This document shows, piece by piece, positions 62,430-64,000 of a DNA stretch of 64,000 bases. Origin of the DNA: Prevotella heparinolytica (lineage in GTDB: Bacteria > Bacteroidota > Bacteroidia > Bacteroidales > Bacteroidaceae); the NCBI RefSeq assembly GCF_004342845.1, contig NZ_SLXB01000002.1:1-64000 (forward strand), in the 5' to 3' direction. Under the pieces are notes generated by a model. It saw only the letters and a program-made list of their open reading frames with translations. It searched no databases and was not told the DNA's origin. The first letter of the stretch is position 1. Each line of letters opens with the position of its first letter. Made by a program: the position numbers and the translations under genes.

Positions 62430-63059
62430 TTACATTATGATAATGTGCCGGTCGCATCCATCGGCAAATCTTTTGTCGTGAGACACTGTCAATACGGCAC
62501 TTCCTTTTTCCGCTTGCTTTCGGAAAAAAGAAATCACCTTCTCCGAAGAACCTGAATCAAGAGCAGAAGTCGGTTCGTCGACAATAATCAAAGGCTTGCC
62601 AATCATGGAGGCCACGGCTATCATCATGCGTTGACGCTGTCCGCCGGATATTTCATTAACCCGTTTATCGTACAACTCCCGTTCCAACCCCAAGTCTTCA
62701 AAACAAGCAAACAATCGAGATTCGGAAAAAGGAGTACTTCGATTTGCCTTCAAGCCGAAAGGTAGTTGTACCATGTCTCTCACCCACTCCAACGGTAATG
62801 CCAGCTCTTGAGGAATCCAAGCTATCTGTTTACGCACCTTGTCAACACTTTCTTTGTTCAGCAAAATGCCATTCAATATGATACGCCCTTCTTTCAACGG
62901 GACAAATCCGAGGATGGCATTGAGCAGTGAAGTCTTTCCACATCCCGACGGACCGGATATACTGACTATCTCTCCCTTGTTCAATAACAGATTAAATCCT
63001 GAAAAAAGCACGTTGTTACCATAAGCGATACCGGCATTTTCTATTTGCAACATGGGCAT
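62430..63059 (-). CDS. fetA: ABC transporter ATPase, FetA type
   Basis: About 209 residues from the ATG at 63059 (MPMLQIENAGIAYGNN); the longer frame to 63083 runs into the promoter. Walker A SGPSGCGKTS, Q-loop WIPQELAL, signature EISGGQRQRMMIAVA and Walker B LIIVDEPTSALD are intact. Next to fetB (36 bp) and divergent from the DUF2148 gene. Confidence 0.92.
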   Translation of the reverse strand: MPMLQIENAGIAYGNNVLFSGFNLLLNKGEIVSISGPSGCGKTSLLNAILGFVPLKEGRIILNGILLNKESVDKVRKQIAWIPQELALPLEWVRDMVQLPFGLKANRSTPFSESRLFACFEDLGLERELYDKRVNEISGGQRQRMMIAVASMIGKPLIIVDEPTSALDSGSSEKVISFFRKQAEKGSAVLTVSHDKRFADGCDRHIIIM

Positions 63060-63080
63060 TCTTTTTATCTTTCTATATTG

Positions 63081-63116
63081 CAAAGATAGTGCAAAAAAAT
63101 ATTTGTGCTATCTTTG
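63081..63116. promoter_or_regulatory. Divergent promoters for fetA and the DUF2148 gene
   Basis: TATCTTTG on the minus strand (63081-63088) drives fetA and TATCTTTG on the plus strand (63109-63116) drives the next gene. The 20 bp between the boxes must carry parts of both upstream elements. Confidence 0.65.
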
Positions 63117-63146
63117 ACGCACTAATTAATTCAGGAAGGAAAGATT

Positions 63147-63689
63147 ATGATACAGAATGAACGTGATTGTCGGCACGAGCACGTGCTCGATGTGGCTCGT
63201 CAAATGATGACTGCCGCACGTACCGCACCTAAAGGAAAAGGTATCGATGTGCTTGAAGCAGCCTTGGTGACGGGTGAAGACCTTAAAAAACTTTCGACAA
63301 AAATGGTCGAAATGGCAGAAGAGCTTGGCATGAAATTCTTTCTTCGGGATGCAGAAAACATTTTGCAGGCCGAATGTACCATAATAATAGGTACGAACGA
63401 GCAAGCTCAAGGACTAAACTGCGGACATTGCGGCTTCCCCACTTGCGGAGAACGTATAAAAGGAATTCCATGCGCATTGAACACGATAGATGTAGGTATT
63501 GCCATAGGTTCGGCTTGTGCTATGGCGGCCGATATGCGTGTCGATACTCGTGTAATGTTTTCGGCCGGACTTGCCGTCCAACGTTTGGACTGGCTGAAGG
63601 GATGCAAAACGGTATTCGCCATTCCGATAAGCGCATCTTCAAAGAATCCGTTCTTCGACCGAAAGCCTAATGAGAAACCCGCTAAATGA
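63147..63689 (+). CDS. DUF2148 ferredoxin-domain protein
   Basis: 180 residues with two Cys-rich stretches: LNCGHCGFPTCGERIKGIPCALN and GSACAMAADMRVDTR, likely binding an iron-sulphur cluster. MFSAGLAVQRLDWL and VFAIPISASSKNPFFD follow. Well conserved in anaerobes; the electron partner is not known. It shares a divergent promoter region with fetA. Confidence 0.92.
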   Translation: MIQNERDCRHEHVLDVARQMMTAARTAPKGKGIDVLEAALVTGEDLKKLSTKMVEMAEELGMKFFLRDAENILQAECTIIIGTNEQAQGLNCGHCGFPTCGERIKGIPCALNTIDVGIAIGSACAMAADMRVDTRVMFSAGLAVQRLDWLKGCKTVFAIPISASSKNPFFDRKPNEKPAK

Positions 63690-63775
63690 CAATGATTTAC
63701 ACTTGTACAAGTGTGAGCCTACGCTTGTATAACTGTATAAAGAGATAGATTTTAAAGACTTCAACAGACAAATAA

Positions 63776-64000
63776 ATGGGAATTACAGTAGGCCTTCCAA
63801 ATGGAAGTGCATCAGAAAAAGATTATCAAGTACGGTTTGCCCAAAACGCTGTTGTGGAGACTTACGCTCCTCTATTACCTGCCGAATGGGCACTTCAAAG
63901 CGGGGTTCAATTGACCTGGCCACACGCCGGAACCGACTGGGCATACATGCTCGAAGAGGTGAGGAAATGCTTCATGGAGATAGCCCGTGAGGTAGCCCGA
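63776..64000 (+). CDS. Agmatine deiminase family protein (5' part only)
   Basis: The frame starts at the ATG at 63776 and runs off the window after 75 codons. LLPAEWALQSGVQLTWPHAGTDWAYMLEEV matches the start of the agmatine/peptidylarginine deiminase (guanidino-modifying) family. The usual start is close to the PAEW motif, so the first 30 residues may be an extension or the true start may be downstream. Confidence 0.85.
   Translation, partial: MGITVGLPNGSASEKDYQVRFAQNAVVETYAPLLPAEWALQSGVQLTWPHAGTDWAYMLEEVRKCFMEIAREVAR

Noticed and set aside
1..64000. CRISPR array, rRNA genes, phage structural genes, antibiotic-resistance gene
   Set aside because: Looked for; none found. The tandem repeats present are not CRISPR-like (no constant spacers) and no rRNA or resistance gene is recognisable.

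Overview
The window comes from a Bacteroidales genome, most likely Bacteroides or Parabacteroides. Three things point there: many promoters carry the Bacteroidota -7 box TAnnTTTG, often with a TTG about 20 bp upstream; the conjugation genes are of the CTnDOT type (traA-traQ, mobABC, rteC, an Exc-like topoisomerase III); and the chromosomal part encodes cobUTSC, FetAB-like, Nif3, DUF2148 and agmatine deiminase proteins.

Layout. 0-2 kb: an HTH regulator, a DUF2806 protein and a tRNA(CAT)-like sequence. About 2.1 to about 53.4 kb: an integrative conjugative element (ICE). Its left part holds repeats and a tyrosine recombinase (3167-4612), cargo (ORF6N and RhuM-like proteins, AraC, carboxymuconolactone-decarboxylase, HxlR and SnoaL proteins), rteC, an excision/replication block (HTH protein, primase-helicase, HTH protein), a PDDEXK nuclease, and a leftward block (methylase-helicase, DUF1896, topoisomerase III, DUF3945 protein). 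The middle carries two AT-rich cassettes and the mob genes: a cytosine methyltransferase / nucleotidyltransferase-like / DUF262 / Vsr island with its own XRE regulator (23.9-27.5 kb), mobC, a TIR-like plus Fpg/Nei-like gene pair (29.8-31.6 kb), an insertion sequence that has broken a small gene (32.07-33.53 kb), mobB and mobA. A hairpin-rich gap (35.25-35.83 kb) is the best candidate for oriT. The transfer operon traA,B,D,E,F,G,I,J,K,L,M,N,O,Q runs rightward from 35.8 to 47.1 kb. The right part runs leftward: an Abi_2 gene, a PH-domain protein, a methyltransferase/membrane-protein operon and small ICE genes.

53.4-56.0 kb is a low-density junction with a RibD-C/DHFR-like gene, long inverted repeats, a 22-bp degenerate tandem repeat and fragments of two IS transposases. 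From tRNA-Gly(CCC) at 56.03 kb onward the sequence looks like ordinary chromosome: cobUTSC, a zinc-ribbon coiled-coil protein, Nif3, FetAB, a DUF2148 ferredoxin and the start of an agmatine deiminase.

How it works together: the integrase, the small HTH proteins (Xis-like) and topoisomerase III (Exc-like) would handle integration and excision, with RteC as regulator. MobA/MobB process oriT, MobC couples the DNA to the Tra type IV secretion channel, and TraG powers it. The accessory genes are rich in defence-like functions. The most interesting is the two-gene TIR-like / zinc-ligand-free Fpg-Nei cassette. Second is the methyltransferase-NTase-DUF262-Vsr island, which has no recognisable restriction endonuclease. 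RteA, RteB and an antibiotic-resistance gene are not present. Both element boundaries are inferred, not proven.
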